DNA of 64,000 bases from Tildeniella torsiva UHER 1998/13D (GTDB taxonomy: Bacteria; Cyanobacteriota; Cyanobacteriia; Phormidesmidales; Phormidesmidaceae). The DNA is taken from NCBI GenBank assembly GCA_019358835.1, contig JAHHIH010000026.1, positions 27,908-91,907 on the forward strand, given 5' to 3'. Position numbers and translations under genes: made by a program. The notes below the pieces were generated by a model. The model did not search any database, was not told where the DNA came from, and worked only from the letters and a program-made list of their open reading frames with translations. Below are positions 45,975 to 54,326 of this stretch, piece by piece. Position 1 is the first letter of the stretch. Every line of letters begins with the position of its first letter.

Positions 45975-46272
45975 ATTGATTTGCAGCAATGACAGCAGCG
46001 CTGTGTATTGAGCAGTTAATAGTGCAGCGGGCGACTACTCGAAGTTGCTCTATGACAGAAGCATTGTGTATTGACTACTTAAAGGGTTGTGCTGTTGCAG
46101 CAGCATTGTCGCGCCGCAACTTAAGATGTTGACGCCTCGCAATAGGAAGTTGGGCGATCGCACTAAAGGATTGCGGTCTGACAATCGAATGTTGGGCTGT
46201 CGCACCAAAGCGTTGCGGCCTCACACTAGAGGATGCAGCTCTGACAATAAAGCGGTGGGGTGGTGCAATAGG
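45975..46272. repeat. Degenerate 21-bp tandem repeat array
   Basis: About fourteen units of 19-23 bases, roughly TTG....CTGACAATAAAG, run head to tail; a consensus anchor TTG or TGCAG recurs about every 21 bases. One frame of the right part translates to a heptad such as RKLGDRT, KGLRSDN, RMLGCRT, KALRPHT. Units are diverged, so the array is old or kept loosely. It ends at the gene fragment at 46275. Confidence 0.6.
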
Positions 46273-46274
46273 CG

Positions 46275-46334
46275 ATTACCCCAGAGAAGGGGGAGGTGTT
46301 TAGCTTGCTGAGACGCGATCGAAGTATGGGTTGA
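46275..46334 (+). pseudogene. 3'-end fragment of a relative of the 51453-51737 gene
   Basis: Twenty codons read ITPEKGEVFSLLRRDRSMG and stop. The intact gene at 51453-51737 ends ITPEQGEVFSLLRRDRQLS. Over 48 bases about 40 match. The rest of this copy appears to be lost where the tandem repeat begins. Confidence 0.65.
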
Positions 46335-46445
46335 CTGCCAATAGCTGCGATATGGAAAATGCTGGCCGTGGCCACCATTCAAGTAGAAATATAATGATGG
46401 TCATGGTTCTGATGCTCTTACTCTTACTTGAGCTAAATTAGGCGT

Positions 46446-49400
46446 ATGAGTACAGAAACGACTGCACAAGCGCTAGCAAATATAACTGACGCTGGGTTGT
46501 TTGAGCGTCTAGCAACATCCGTTTTACGGGCGGCTCATCCGGAACAGTATGCCTCTTTAGCGCATCCAGGAGTTAATGTTGCGGGTAAGACGGTGAAGTC
46601 ACCTTTGGATGGGATTTGTTTTGTCCAAGGAGCAAATCTGTCTCATATGATAGCTGTGCATCATACGATTGCGGCTCGTGATGACTTAGAGAAAAAATGG
46701 CTGCATGATCCTTCAACTGTAAAATCCCGTAAAGGCTCTAAACCTACAGCACCGCCTGGTGATGTTATTAAAACCGCTAGGTTAGTGACTCAAGAGCGAA
46801 TAGAAACGCCAGACTTACTGGTAACCCTTGCACTTACAACGAATGAAGAGCCAAGCGAGGAGTTAATTCGAAAAGTTGCCGCTGTAGGACGTACTTATGA
46901 TATTGAAATTGATATTTGGTCACGCTCCAGGTTAAGTGATTTCCTCGATAATCAGCCTACTGGACAGTGGATTCGCCGCTCATTTCTGAATATTGAGCAG
47001 GAGCAACTATCATCTGAACTGCTTCATGAGCTTTCAGTAAAGAGTTTAGAGATTCAGAGAAATAATCTTCTCGACGATTCAAATGCATGGATTCCTCGCC
47101 AACTTGACAGTCTGCTATCAAATGCACTGAGTCGTGATACAACCTTTTTGATCGCAGGCTCCGGCTCAGGTAAATCAGTTGCTTGTTTTCGCCAGCTTGT
47201 GACTCACATCGAAAATGGTGGTTTCGGTCTTGTTTTATCTCATGAAACCGTTGATTTATCATTGACGCTTGAACAAGCTGTGATGACAGAACTGCGTCAC
47301 CTCCATCCATCTTTAGCAACAATCAGTCCTGCTCCTTCCTCATTTTGCTCGTCTGCTCAACCTCTACTACTAGTTATTGAGGATATTAATAGGTCAGGTA
47401 AGGCTCAACTGCTACTTGAAAAGCTGGCTAGCTGGAGTCAGGCTGTTAAAGAACATGATCAAAGAAAACCAGCTTATTGGCGTATCTTATGCCCGTTATG
47501 GCCAGAAATATTTACATCTTTACCTACTCAAACTCGTAATTATATTCAGTCACTGATTTTGATCTCCGATAGCTTTACGGAAGATGAGGGGTGCGAAGCT
47601 GTTTTGGTGCGGGCTCGGTTAGACAACCGTAGTCTAAGTCTGCTTGATGCTAATGCTGTAGCTCAATCATTAGGGAATGATCCGCTTTTAATTGCGCTTC
47701 ATGATTTTGATAAGACGCCGGATCCTAGTCAAACAATCGGTCATTTTATTGAAGGATCTCTGTCATCTACTGCGGCAGGAAGACAAGAAAATCTTCCATC
47801 GGAATACCTTCAGGCAATTCGATCGCTTGGCAAAGAAATGTTATTCCGGCGTCGGATAAACCCTCAGTGGAATGAAGTCATCACTTGGGAAGGCCTGCAA
47901 GGCGAACCTATTCAATTGCTAAGACACGTCATTAACAAAGGAGACTTTATTCGTCAAACAGGTTCTTTAGTCAACTCATACCTCTCATTCCGACACGATC
48001 GAGTTCGTGACTGGATTCTTGTTGACACTGCTGCTGATCTTGAAAGTCGAAATCTTTTAGAAGACGAGGTATTATCTGAGCCCTACTTTGCAGAAGTGAT
48101 GGGGAAAGCTATCGCGCAAGAAGGTACTAATTTGTCCTTTGTTAATCGCGTTAAGTCTGCCATCCCACTTGCTCTCTTCCATGCATTTCGCGTCATAGGT
48201 GAGACGAGCCATCCTCATCGAGACGCAATTCTTAAAGCGATTGATGACTGGTTTGCGGAACCGAGTATAAGTGAGCCTTCTAACCTCTACTTAAGGTTAG
48301 AAGCATTAGCAATGCTATCTGAGACAGATGCATCTGAAGTACCTGCGATAGTAAGGAGGTTTCCAGACTACCCTCTCAACGCTACCGTTGCATTACTTCG
48401 CAATGGCGATGTATCTGGTGGAATTGATCTTTGCTTTAGAGTAAAACCAGGTTGTAATGCTCCTTGGCGTGATAGACAGATTGAGCATGCAAAAGGTAAA
48501 TACAGTGAGGCATTCATTGAGTCTCTAGCTGGCATTCTTAGACAAACAGACCTAACATCTCAAGATAGAATCGGTGCCTTGCGACTGTGTGGACATCTTG
48601 CCAACCCAAAGTTAGCACTAGCTGTTGAAGCTTCTTGGAATGCTGATAATGATCAGCTCAATCATCTCGATAGTTATCTCTGGGCTTTCGCACAATGCTG
48701 TGCCGACGATCCGGTAAGATTTTTAGAGCCAGTATGTAATACCTGGGCATCTTTACCTAATCAGCCTAAGAAAGAAGGTTATTCATCTACACGAGTTAGT
48801 TTTGCAGCTTATGAAGTTCGATGGGCTTTTCGTAGATGGCCGCCTTGTTCGGCGATTGACTACTTTATTCAACGAGGCTCACAGGAAGATTTGGAATGGC
48901 CAATTACATATATGCTTCATGGCATAGATCATCCTAAAGCAATTGATTTTGTAATTAATAAGTTTGCGGCAATAGAGAGGACGGGTTCGACTTTGTCCAT
49001 CCAAGCAGAAGATGAGTGGCAACGTACTCAAGAAGTAGGCCGTCCAATGTCTAGGAAAAGCCGTAACTTTCTACTTTCAATTTGGCAAAATTCAACTAGC
49101 GATACATATTTGCAGAGCCAAGCATTTAGGGTATGGGCTGCAACAAAAGATTTGGAAGATTTGGGAATTTTGAGAGAAGCCAAGTCTTTGGATGCACTTA
49201 AGGACAGTGTACTAAGACAGCGCCTCATTCGTGGTGATCTTCAGGCTATTCCTCAATTTATTCAAAAGCTGGCTAATGATGACGAAGGTATTTGGTGGCA
49301 ATATGGACGTCATATTTGGACATCAGAACTTTTAGAAGTCTTATCTCAAGCACTAGATAAGCGTAGCAATTTGGCAAAAAAGATATGGTTTGAATCTATC

Positions 49401-50117
49401 GAAATAGATTGGATTATCCCCGAGCTAATTTTGCGAATGGACGTTGATGTCTCAGAAAAAATTCTTTTGAAGCATTGGGGGCATCTTCGCTTTAGTCCTG
49501 GATACGTCCAAGCAGCACTTTATGTATCTACGCCAAGGTTGTTGGGATTAGTACATATTTCTGTCAATGAATGTCCTGAGCCACGTAAAATGCTTGAGTA
49601 TGTAAGTTGGAGCTTTGGAGTTCGAACAGTAGGACATCCAGGTGTAAGAAGCGAGTCTCAATTACGGTTGCTTGCTCCCTACCTACATCTTTTAGATTCG
49701 TCTTGCATTGACCAATTTTGGCAAGAATGCAATGACCGGGGATGGTTTGATACCCGTCGAGAACTTTTTGACGATCTCTTGCAGCCACCATACCCTCAAC
49801 CTAAATGGGAGCCAAACCAAGCAAAAATATCGCTAGATGAGATGATTGAAGTAGATCGTCTTGTTTGGCTTGAACATTGGATTGATGAGTTTTTGAAAGC
49901 TGATGTCTCATGGAGCGAAATTTTCTTGACTATGCAAGCATGGATGGAGGAAAGAAAAACTTTCGAGGCTTTCAAGGTACTTGCTTCCGCTGTTAAGTAC
50001 CGAGGCTCACGCGAAGACCTCAGCGCACTGAGAATTTGTGAAGATATGCCTAAGCTAGAAGCTGCCCAGATCAGCGCAGACACGGAGTTTGCCGTGAAGC
50101 GCCGAAGTCTTTTTTAG
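46446..50117 (+). CDS. Large nuclease-like/NTPase/helical-repeat protein, probable defence gene
   Basis: 1223 residues. The N-terminal 190 residues (LFERLATSVL, VNVAGKTVKSPLDGI, HMIAVHHTIA, LEKKWLHD) look like a restriction-endonuclease-fold domain, but the usual E-x-K is not evident. A P-loop ATPase follows: Walker A AGSGSGKS at 237-244 and Walker B LLLVIEDINR at 307-316. From about 470 to the end it is helical, probably HEAT/TPR-like repeats. This order resembles STAND/AVAST-type antiphage proteins with a nuclease effector, NTPase and sensor repeats; that is inference. Base composition is richer in A/T than the neighbours and no GCGATCGC was found, so recent transfer is likely. The frame is intact. 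Confidence 0.85.
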   Translation: MSTETTAQALANITDAGLFERLATSVLRAAHPEQYASLAHPGVNVAGKTVKSPLDGICFVQGANLSHMIAVHHTIAARDDLEKKWLHDPSTVKSRKGSKPTAPPGDVIKTARLVTQERIETPDLLVTLALTTNEEPSEELIRKVAAVGRTYDIEIDIWSRSRLSDFLDNQPTGQWIRRSFLNIEQEQLSSELLHELSVKSLEIQRNNLLDDSNAWIPRQLDSLLSNALSRDTTFLIAGSGSGKSVACFRQLVTHIENGGFGLVLSHETVDLSLTLEQAVMTELRHLHPSLATISPAPSSFCSSAQPLLLVIEDINRSGKAQLLLEKLASWSQAVKEHDQRKPAYWRILCPLWPEIFTSLPTQTRNYIQSLILISDSFTEDEGCEAVLVRARLDNRSLSLLDANAVAQSLGNDPLLIALHDFDKTPDPSQTIGHFIEGSLSSTAAGRQENLPSEYLQAIRSLGKEMLFRRRINPQWNEVITWEGLQGEPIQLLRHVINKGDFIRQTGSLVNSYLSFRHDRVRDWILVDTAADLESRNLLEDEVLSEPYFAEVMGKAIAQEGTNLSFVNRVKSAIPLALFHAFRVIGETSHPHRDAILKAIDDWFAEPSISEPSNLYLRLEALAMLSETDASEVPAIVRRFPDYPLNATVALLRNGDVSGGIDLCFRVKPGCNAPWRDRQIEHAKGKYSEAFIESLAGILRQTDLTSQDRIGALRLCGHLANPKLALAVEASWNADNDQLNHLDSYLWAFAQCCADDPVRFLEPVCNTWASLPNQPKKEGYSSTRVSFAAYEVRWAFRRWPPCSAIDYFIQRGSQEDLEWPITYMLHGIDHPKAIDFVINKFAAIERTGSTLSIQAEDEWQRTQEVGRPMSRKSRNFLLSIWQNSTSDTYLQSQAFRVWAATKDLEDLGILREAKSLDALKDSVLRQRLIRGDLQAIPQFIQKLANDDEGIWWQYGRHIWTSELLEVLSQALDKRSNLAKKIWFESIEIDWIIPELILRMDVDVSEKILLKHWGHLRFSPGYVQAALYVSTPRLLGLVHISVNECPEPRKMLEYVSWSFGVRTVGHPGVRSESQLRLLAPYLHLLDSSCIDQFWQECNDRGWFDTRRELFDDLLQPPYPQPKWEPNQAKISLDEMIEVDRLVWLEHWIDEFLKADVSWSEIFLTMQAWMEERKTFEAFKVLASAVKYRGSREDLSALRICEDMPKLEAAQISADTEFAVKRRSLF

Positions 50118-50135
50118 AGATCTTTTCCAGCTGAC

Positions 50136-50169
50136 GTAGGCTGGGTGAAACGCAGTGGAACCCAACACC
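50136..50169. repeat. Short GTAGGCTGGGTGAAACGCAG-type palindromic repeat
   Basis: GTAGGCTGGGT, GAAACGCAGTGG, then AACCCAACAC. The TGGGT/ACCCA arms and flanking GTAGG match a dispersed cyanobacterial repeat. It lies between the large NTPase gene and a RAYT remnant and is distantly like the element at 6864-6954. Confidence 0.5.
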
Positions 50170-50190
50170 TTCAAACCAAGCTCTAATCCC

Positions 50191-50346
50191 TTACTCGCGC
50201 CCAATTCTTTCATCAAACTCAACCGCTCTTGTCGCGCCCCAATCTGCCGGATAGGCCCTATCTGCAACATAGCGATGGAAGCTCGAATAGAGCCAATCTT
50301 GTGGCCTATTCACCAGATTATGCTTTACCGGGTTGTAGCTGCAATG
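50191..50346 (-). pseudogene. C-terminal remnant of a second RAYT transposase
   Basis: The minus strand reads HCSYNPVKHNLVNRPQDW then LYSSFHRYVADRAYPADWG and stops at 50191. YNPVKH and the SSFHRY block are typical RAYT C-terminal motifs. Upstream the frame is broken by a stop and no HUH motif is left. It differs in sequence from the intact RAYT at 30421-30993, so it came from another subgroup. Confidence 0.75.
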
Positions 50347-50432
50347 CACCACTTACCATTGAGAGTTTCTTAATATGCTTCGGATGCGACACCTCAATTG
50401 TTGTAGAGATAACTGTTAAAGGAGGCTAAGTT

Positions 50433-50660
50433 ATGCAGCAGGTCGATATTTCTGTTGCCCAAACCCAGATTACAGAGCTTTTGCAATCAGCTCTACGAGG
50501 GGAAGAAATCATCATTACCCGTGACAATCACCCTATTTTGAAGTTAATTCAAGTTTCATCCCAGCCCAAACGACGCCAACGAGGCAGTGCCAAAGGCCAA
50601 ATTTGGATGGCGGCTGACTTTGATGAACCTCTGGAAGACTTTAAGGAGTACACAGAATGA
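50433..50660 (+). CDS. Phd/YefM-type antitoxin
   Basis: 75 residues, with GGAGG upstream of the ATG. The N-terminal DNA-binding fold reads VDISVAQTQITELLQSALRGEEIIITRDNHPILKLI, the usual Phd pattern in cyanobacteria, and the C-terminus is acidic for toxin binding. Its stop overlaps the VapC start by four bases (ATGA), so the pair is translated together. It should repress the operon with the toxin. Confidence 0.9.
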   Translation: MQQVDISVAQTQITELLQSALRGEEIIITRDNHPILKLIQVSSQPKRRQRGSAKGQIWMAADFDEPLEDFKEYTE

Positions 50661-51040
50661 AAATACTCCTGGATACCCATACCTTTCTTTGGTTTGTCAA
50701 CGACAGCCCCGAACTTAGCACTGATGCGGCTGAGCTGCTGGAGTCAGATGTTGATCTATTGCTCAGTACTGCCAGCCTGTGGGAGATTGCCATAAAGGTC
50801 AACCTAAAAAAGCTGTCTTTGCCCGATGATTATGAGCGGTTTATTCCTCAGCAAATCGCGCTCAACGATATTGAAGTGTTGCCCATAGCCATCGACCACT
50901 TAAATGTTGTAGCCAAACTGCCTCTGCATCATCGCGATCCGTTTGATCGAATGCTGATTGCTCAAGCTATGCAAGAGAGCATCCAGGTCGTTAGCGCCGA
51001 TACAAAGTTTGATGCCTATAACGTAGAGCGCAAGTGGTAA
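50657..51040 (+). CDS. PIN-domain toxin, VapC type
   Basis: 127 residues. The PIN acidic residues are seen: LLDTHTFLW (D), SLWEIAIK (E), and HRDPFDRML with SADTKF (D). The family cleaves RNA, often tRNA or rRNA. It forms a type II toxin-antitoxin pair with the Phd gene. All catalytic acids are present, so the toxin is probably active. Confidence 0.92.
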   Translation: MKILLDTHTFLWFVNDSPELSTDAAELLESDVDLLLSTASLWEIAIKVNLKKLSLPDDYERFIPQQIALNDIEVLPIAIDHLNVVAKLPLHHRDPFDRMLIAQAMQESIQVVSADTKFDAYNVERKW

Positions 51041-51452
51041 TCGCCCTCAACACCTCTTTACATTGCACTCCAAACGCTCAAGCGTCATCCAAGCCAGGGC
51101 GCAGGAGCACCAGGGGTGACGTTCCCATGCTCTGCGTGAGAACGATGCTTTAGCGTGCAGCCGCAGCATAAAAACGGTTTCTCAACAGGTAGCGATTTTG
51201 ACTTGATTTGGGTGTCTGAATAGGGTATTTTACTGAGCTATGGCTGTCTGCTTGCAGTCTGAGCTTCCCAAAAATTTGGTCTAACGCCACTGGAAGGTGC
51301 TACCAACACCAACCAGCGGCTAACCCCGTCGACTGCGTACACAGTCTCGGAGGCTAAGGTTGATTTTACCTGGCCGCCCTGAACTGCACATGTCTGGGGC
51401 GGCCAAGTTTTTGGGGAATTTCCTACCCACTGTTGTTTTGGAGGAATTCCTC
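51041..51452. other. Intergenic region with a CGTTCCCA...GAGAACG repeat
   Basis: A 412-bp gap between the VapC gene and the 94-residue gene. CGTTCCCATGCTCTGCGTGAGAACG at 51120-51144 is an imperfect palindrome of a type common between genes in cyanobacteria. No convincing coding frame was seen. GGAGGAA at about 51439 is the ribosome site of the next gene. Confidence 0.5.
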
Positions 51453-51737
51453 ATGTTGTGTTTGCCCTATTTGGTGTCGTCGGCCCGTCGGGGCGAGGCG
51501 ATCAATCCGCTGCTGCTGGCGAATTCTGAAGCCCAGCCGGGGCGCGAGCGGTTGCGCCATCTGGTGATTGGCTCGCCGGAAGGAGTGCGGGCGACAATCA
51601 ACCTGCTGCATGTGCTGACCTACGCCGAGCAGGCCACCTGGAGCCAGTTGATTACAATCCCGCAGTCAGGGATTTTGATCACCCCAGAGCAAGGCGAAGT
51701 GTTTAGTCTGCTGAGGCGCGATCGACAGCTGAGTTGA
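51453..51737 (+). CDS. Small conserved cyanobacterial protein
   Basis: 94 residues from the ATG at 51453, which has GGAGGAA upstream; the open frame extends 31 codons more. The core RERLRHLVIGSPEGVRATINLLHVLTYAE...WSQLI is like small cyanobacterial proteins of unknown function that I recognise by pattern only. No membrane segment or catalytic motif is seen. A fragment of a sister copy lies at 46275-46334. Confidence 0.7.
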   Translation: MLCLPYLVSSARRGEAINPLLLANSEAQPGRERLRHLVIGSPEGVRATINLLHVLTYAEQATWSQLITIPQSGILITPEQGEVFSLLRRDRQLS

Positions 51738-51795
51738 GCAGCTACAGAACACTTGACCTACAGCGGTCTAAATAGTGTCTACTAGCTGGCTGATG

Positions 51796-51830
51796 CAGAA
51801 AGCCGATTTTTTTCACAAACCGGCTTTCTG
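51796..51830. repeat. REP-like hairpin between convergent genes
   Basis: CAGAAAGCCG and CGGCTTTCTG enclose GATTTTTTTCACAAAC-like sequence. It resembles the AGAAACCC-GGTTTCT family. It lies two bases before the end of the TIR gene on the other strand, and its T-run could end transcription of the small gene to its left. Confidence 0.6.
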
Positions 51831-51831
51831 C

Positions 51832-53574
51832 CTAGGACTGAACAGCCTCGCCTACGATACGAAAGCCGACCTCATTGCTGCGGGTGTCGGCCTTGCGGCC
51901 CACTCGATAGGCTGAACGGCACTGCTGGGGCGGGCTCTGCCACGAGCCGCCACGCACCACTCGCCATACATCGCCAAGGGACGCATCTCGGCTAGGAGAA
52001 CACCATTCCAGCACGTTGCCGTGCATGTCGTAGAGGCCAAAGTCGTTGGCTTTGCCAAAGGCCCCGACCGCCGTGGTGGTGCCGCGAAACTGGCCCACGG
52101 GTTCTTGGCGGTAGGGCTGGGTGCCGTTGTAGTTGGCTAGCTCCGTGGTGAGGGTTTGACCCGTGTGGAAAGGGGTGGTGGTTTTGGCGCGGCAGGCGTA
52201 TTCCCATTCGGCCTCGGTGGGCAGGCGATAGCGCCGCAGACCGGGCTGGTCGGGGTGAGTTTCAACTAGCTGGTTGAGGCGATCGCAAAACTCGACCGCC
52301 TCCTGCCAAGTCACCTGCTCCACGGGGCGATCGTTGCCGGTGAAGTAAGCCGGGTTGGGGTCAAGCTCTCGGTTGACGGCGGGCAGCTGCGCTACCGCTC
52401 GCCACTCCCCCTGGGTAATGGGGTGAACGCTCATCCAAAACGACTCTACAGCGGCAATGGTTTGGGTGGGCTGCAATGGGTCGTGGCCCGGCTCGGTGGC
52501 GGGGGCACCGAGCACAAACTGGCCGCCCACAATCGACACCAGCCGCAGGGTCACCGGGCCAATGGGAGTCTCTAGCCGCAGAGCTTTGTGGGCAGGGGTA
52601 GAAAATTTGACCTGCGATCGCCCCATGCCAAACTCATCAACCGTCACCGATTCGTAGCTGTACAGCTCGCCCGAATCTGAGGCTCCCAGGCTGGGTATTT
52701 CTGGGTCAGGAGTCGCTGGCCCAGGAGGCTCTAGGGCAGGGGTTTCTACATCTAGCGGCTCTGGGGCAGGCGTGAGCGCTGCGCCTTCTCCCTGGGCTAG
52801 GGCGTTTTGAATGCGATCGGGCAGCGTGGCCAGGGCGGGCATGGCCTTAGAGACTTCCCCAGGGGTGAGGGTTTGTAGGGCGGGCACCTGCTGGCGCACC
52901 GCCATGGCGGTACCGCCCCCCAGCAGCCCTAACCCCGCCAGGCGTAGCCAGCGCCGCCGTCCCATAGGGCGAATGGCCGACTCCTGGGCAGTTTTGTTAG
53001 CGGTCGCCAGGGCCGCCGCTAGCTCGTCAATCAGACTAGGCGTGGGCAGGCTAGGAGCGGGTAGGCTCGACGGGGTGGAGGGGGCACTACCAAACGCTAA
53101 ACTGCTAAAAACACCCTCAATGCGATGAATCAGCCGATCCAGATCGCGGTGGAAGTCGGGGTCGCAGCGCACCACCGCACTTTGGCGGTGCACCAAACCT
53201 CTCATCCCCTCGGGGAGGGCGGCATCCTCAGGCAGGCTAGCCCCGCCTACCAGTACCGGAATGACGAGGCGATCGCGCCGCAGAGCCGCTTCAATTTCCA
53301 CCCGTACCCAGTCGGCGGGGTTTGCCAGTTTGGGCCTGCCTCGGTCATCGGTAACCCCCAACCACTGAAGATCAATTATCGCCAGCAGCACCGGGCAACG
53401 GCTGACCTCTTGCTCTAAATGGTGGCGAAAATTTACCCCAAAGGGAATCGAATCAACGTCCTTAAAGACGCTGTTTTCGCCAAAATGAGCTACTAAACGG
53501 TCGTAGATGCGCCCTGTAATGTCGATGCTGGTCAGCCGACGGTAGGAGATAAAAATAGACTTGGCGTTCGTCAT
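51832..53574 (-). CDS. TIR domain / membrane anchor / formylglycine-generating-enzyme-like protein
   Basis: 580 residues from the ATG at 53574; an upstream GTG (53604) is possible. The TIR domain (1-150) has KSIFISYRR, DVDSIPFG and DWVRVEIEAAL, where the Glu is the expected catalytic residue of NAD-cleaving TIRs. RRRWLRLAGLGLLGGG (about 215-235) is a single hydrophobic anchor with Arg residues before it. A Pro/Glu-rich linker precedes a SUMF1/FGE-like domain (about 335-575): VHPITQGEW, RLPTEAEWEYACRA, HGNVLEW, RGGSW, VGFRIV. Such fusions occur in predicted bacterial conflict systems; the ligand is unknown. Confidence 0.9.
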   Translation of the reverse strand: MTNAKSIFISYRRLTSIDITGRIYDRLVAHFGENSVFKDVDSIPFGVNFRHHLEQEVSRCPVLLAIIDLQWLGVTDDRGRPKLANPADWVRVEIEAALRRDRLVIPVLVGGASLPEDAALPEGMRGLVHRQSAVVRCDPDFHRDLDRLIHRIEGVFSSLAFGSAPSTPSSLPAPSLPTPSLIDELAAALATANKTAQESAIRPMGRRRWLRLAGLGLLGGGTAMAVRQQVPALQTLTPGEVSKAMPALATLPDRIQNALAQGEGAALTPAPEPLDVETPALEPPGPATPDPEIPSLGASDSGELYSYESVTVDEFGMGRSQVKFSTPAHKALRLETPIGPVTLRLVSIVGGQFVLGAPATEPGHDPLQPTQTIAAVESFWMSVHPITQGEWRAVAQLPAVNRELDPNPAYFTGNDRPVEQVTWQEAVEFCDRLNQLVETHPDQPGLRRYRLPTEAEWEYACRAKTTTPFHTGQTLTTELANYNGTQPYRQEPVGQFRGTTTAVGAFGKANDFGLYDMHGNVLEWCSPSRDASLGDVWRVVRGGSWQSPPQQCRSAYRVGRKADTRSNEVGFRIVGEAVQS

Positions 53575-53794
53575 AGAAGTTAGCTGCCGAAAGGTAGAAT
53601 GCACACCTGGTAGCTAAGATGCTGGACGCCAACCCAAAGATTCCAGTTCCGGATGAGTTGTCACACTCCTTACACAACTGGCCCTAGAACATGAATTTTT
53701 AACAGTGGATAAGGGGTCTCACCCCTATCTGCGATCGCAAAAAATATCTGGATAGCGGTCTATTAACAAGTCATTTTTGGGTCATGGTAATTTG

Positions 53795-54160
53795 CTATCG
53801 ATCAACCCACTGGCCCAAAAACTCGATGCGGCTGATCATTTCCTCCATGGATTTTGAGGTGGCTAATCGCAGCAAACCTCTCATTTGGTCACCGGTAGAG
53901 TAATCTTGCCTTCCCAATACAATGCCAGCGTGAGATTTGCCGTCAACTATCCAGGCTGTGTAAATTCGATAAAAATCTCTCACGTTAAAGCTACAAATTA
54001 CGCGTTTTTGCTCCCACGCCCACATCAGTTGGCTTCCGTCAGATTACGCTAACATGCTGGCCTCAGCCGCAGAAACAACATCTGCTCCTCGACTGCATAG
54101 TGCCTGCAAAAGACGTTTACTGGTGGCATCTTTATCCAAATAAAATCGAATGATTGACAT
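53795..54160 (-). pseudogene. DUF5615 PIN-like toxin gene broken by one in-frame stop
   Basis: From the ATG at 54160 the frame reads IIRFYLDKDATSKRLLQAL...AAEASMLA, a TAA (about 54050-54052), then in the same frame SDGSQLMWAWEQKRVI and SFNVRDFYRIYTAW...VLGRQD, the known end of DUF5615/Mut7-C-like PIN proteins. Only the stop interrupts an otherwise full gene of about 121 codons. No DUF433 antitoxin is seen upstream. Read-through or a recent mutation are both possible. Confidence 0.82.
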
Positions 54161-54326
54161 GACAGATTCTAGGATGTCTGATCCACCAATCGCTCGTACT
54201 TCTTCAGCTGATGTTTGGCGTTGAGCAAACATCCTTTTTTGTCAAAAACAATTATGGGGTTGTCCAACAACTCTATCGGTCTGGATCACTACAATAAATA
54301 GGCCGACCTTATTCCTTGGAGCCTCT

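Noticed and set aside
46087..46311. 74-codon plus-strand frame with a basic heptad
   Set aside because: It is a translation of the degenerate 21-bp repeat and the start of a gene fragment; no ribosome site or promoter supports expression. Kept as a repeat.
50155..50429. Small plus-strand frames after the large NTPase
   Set aside because: They are antisense to the RAYT remnant and have no ribosome site.
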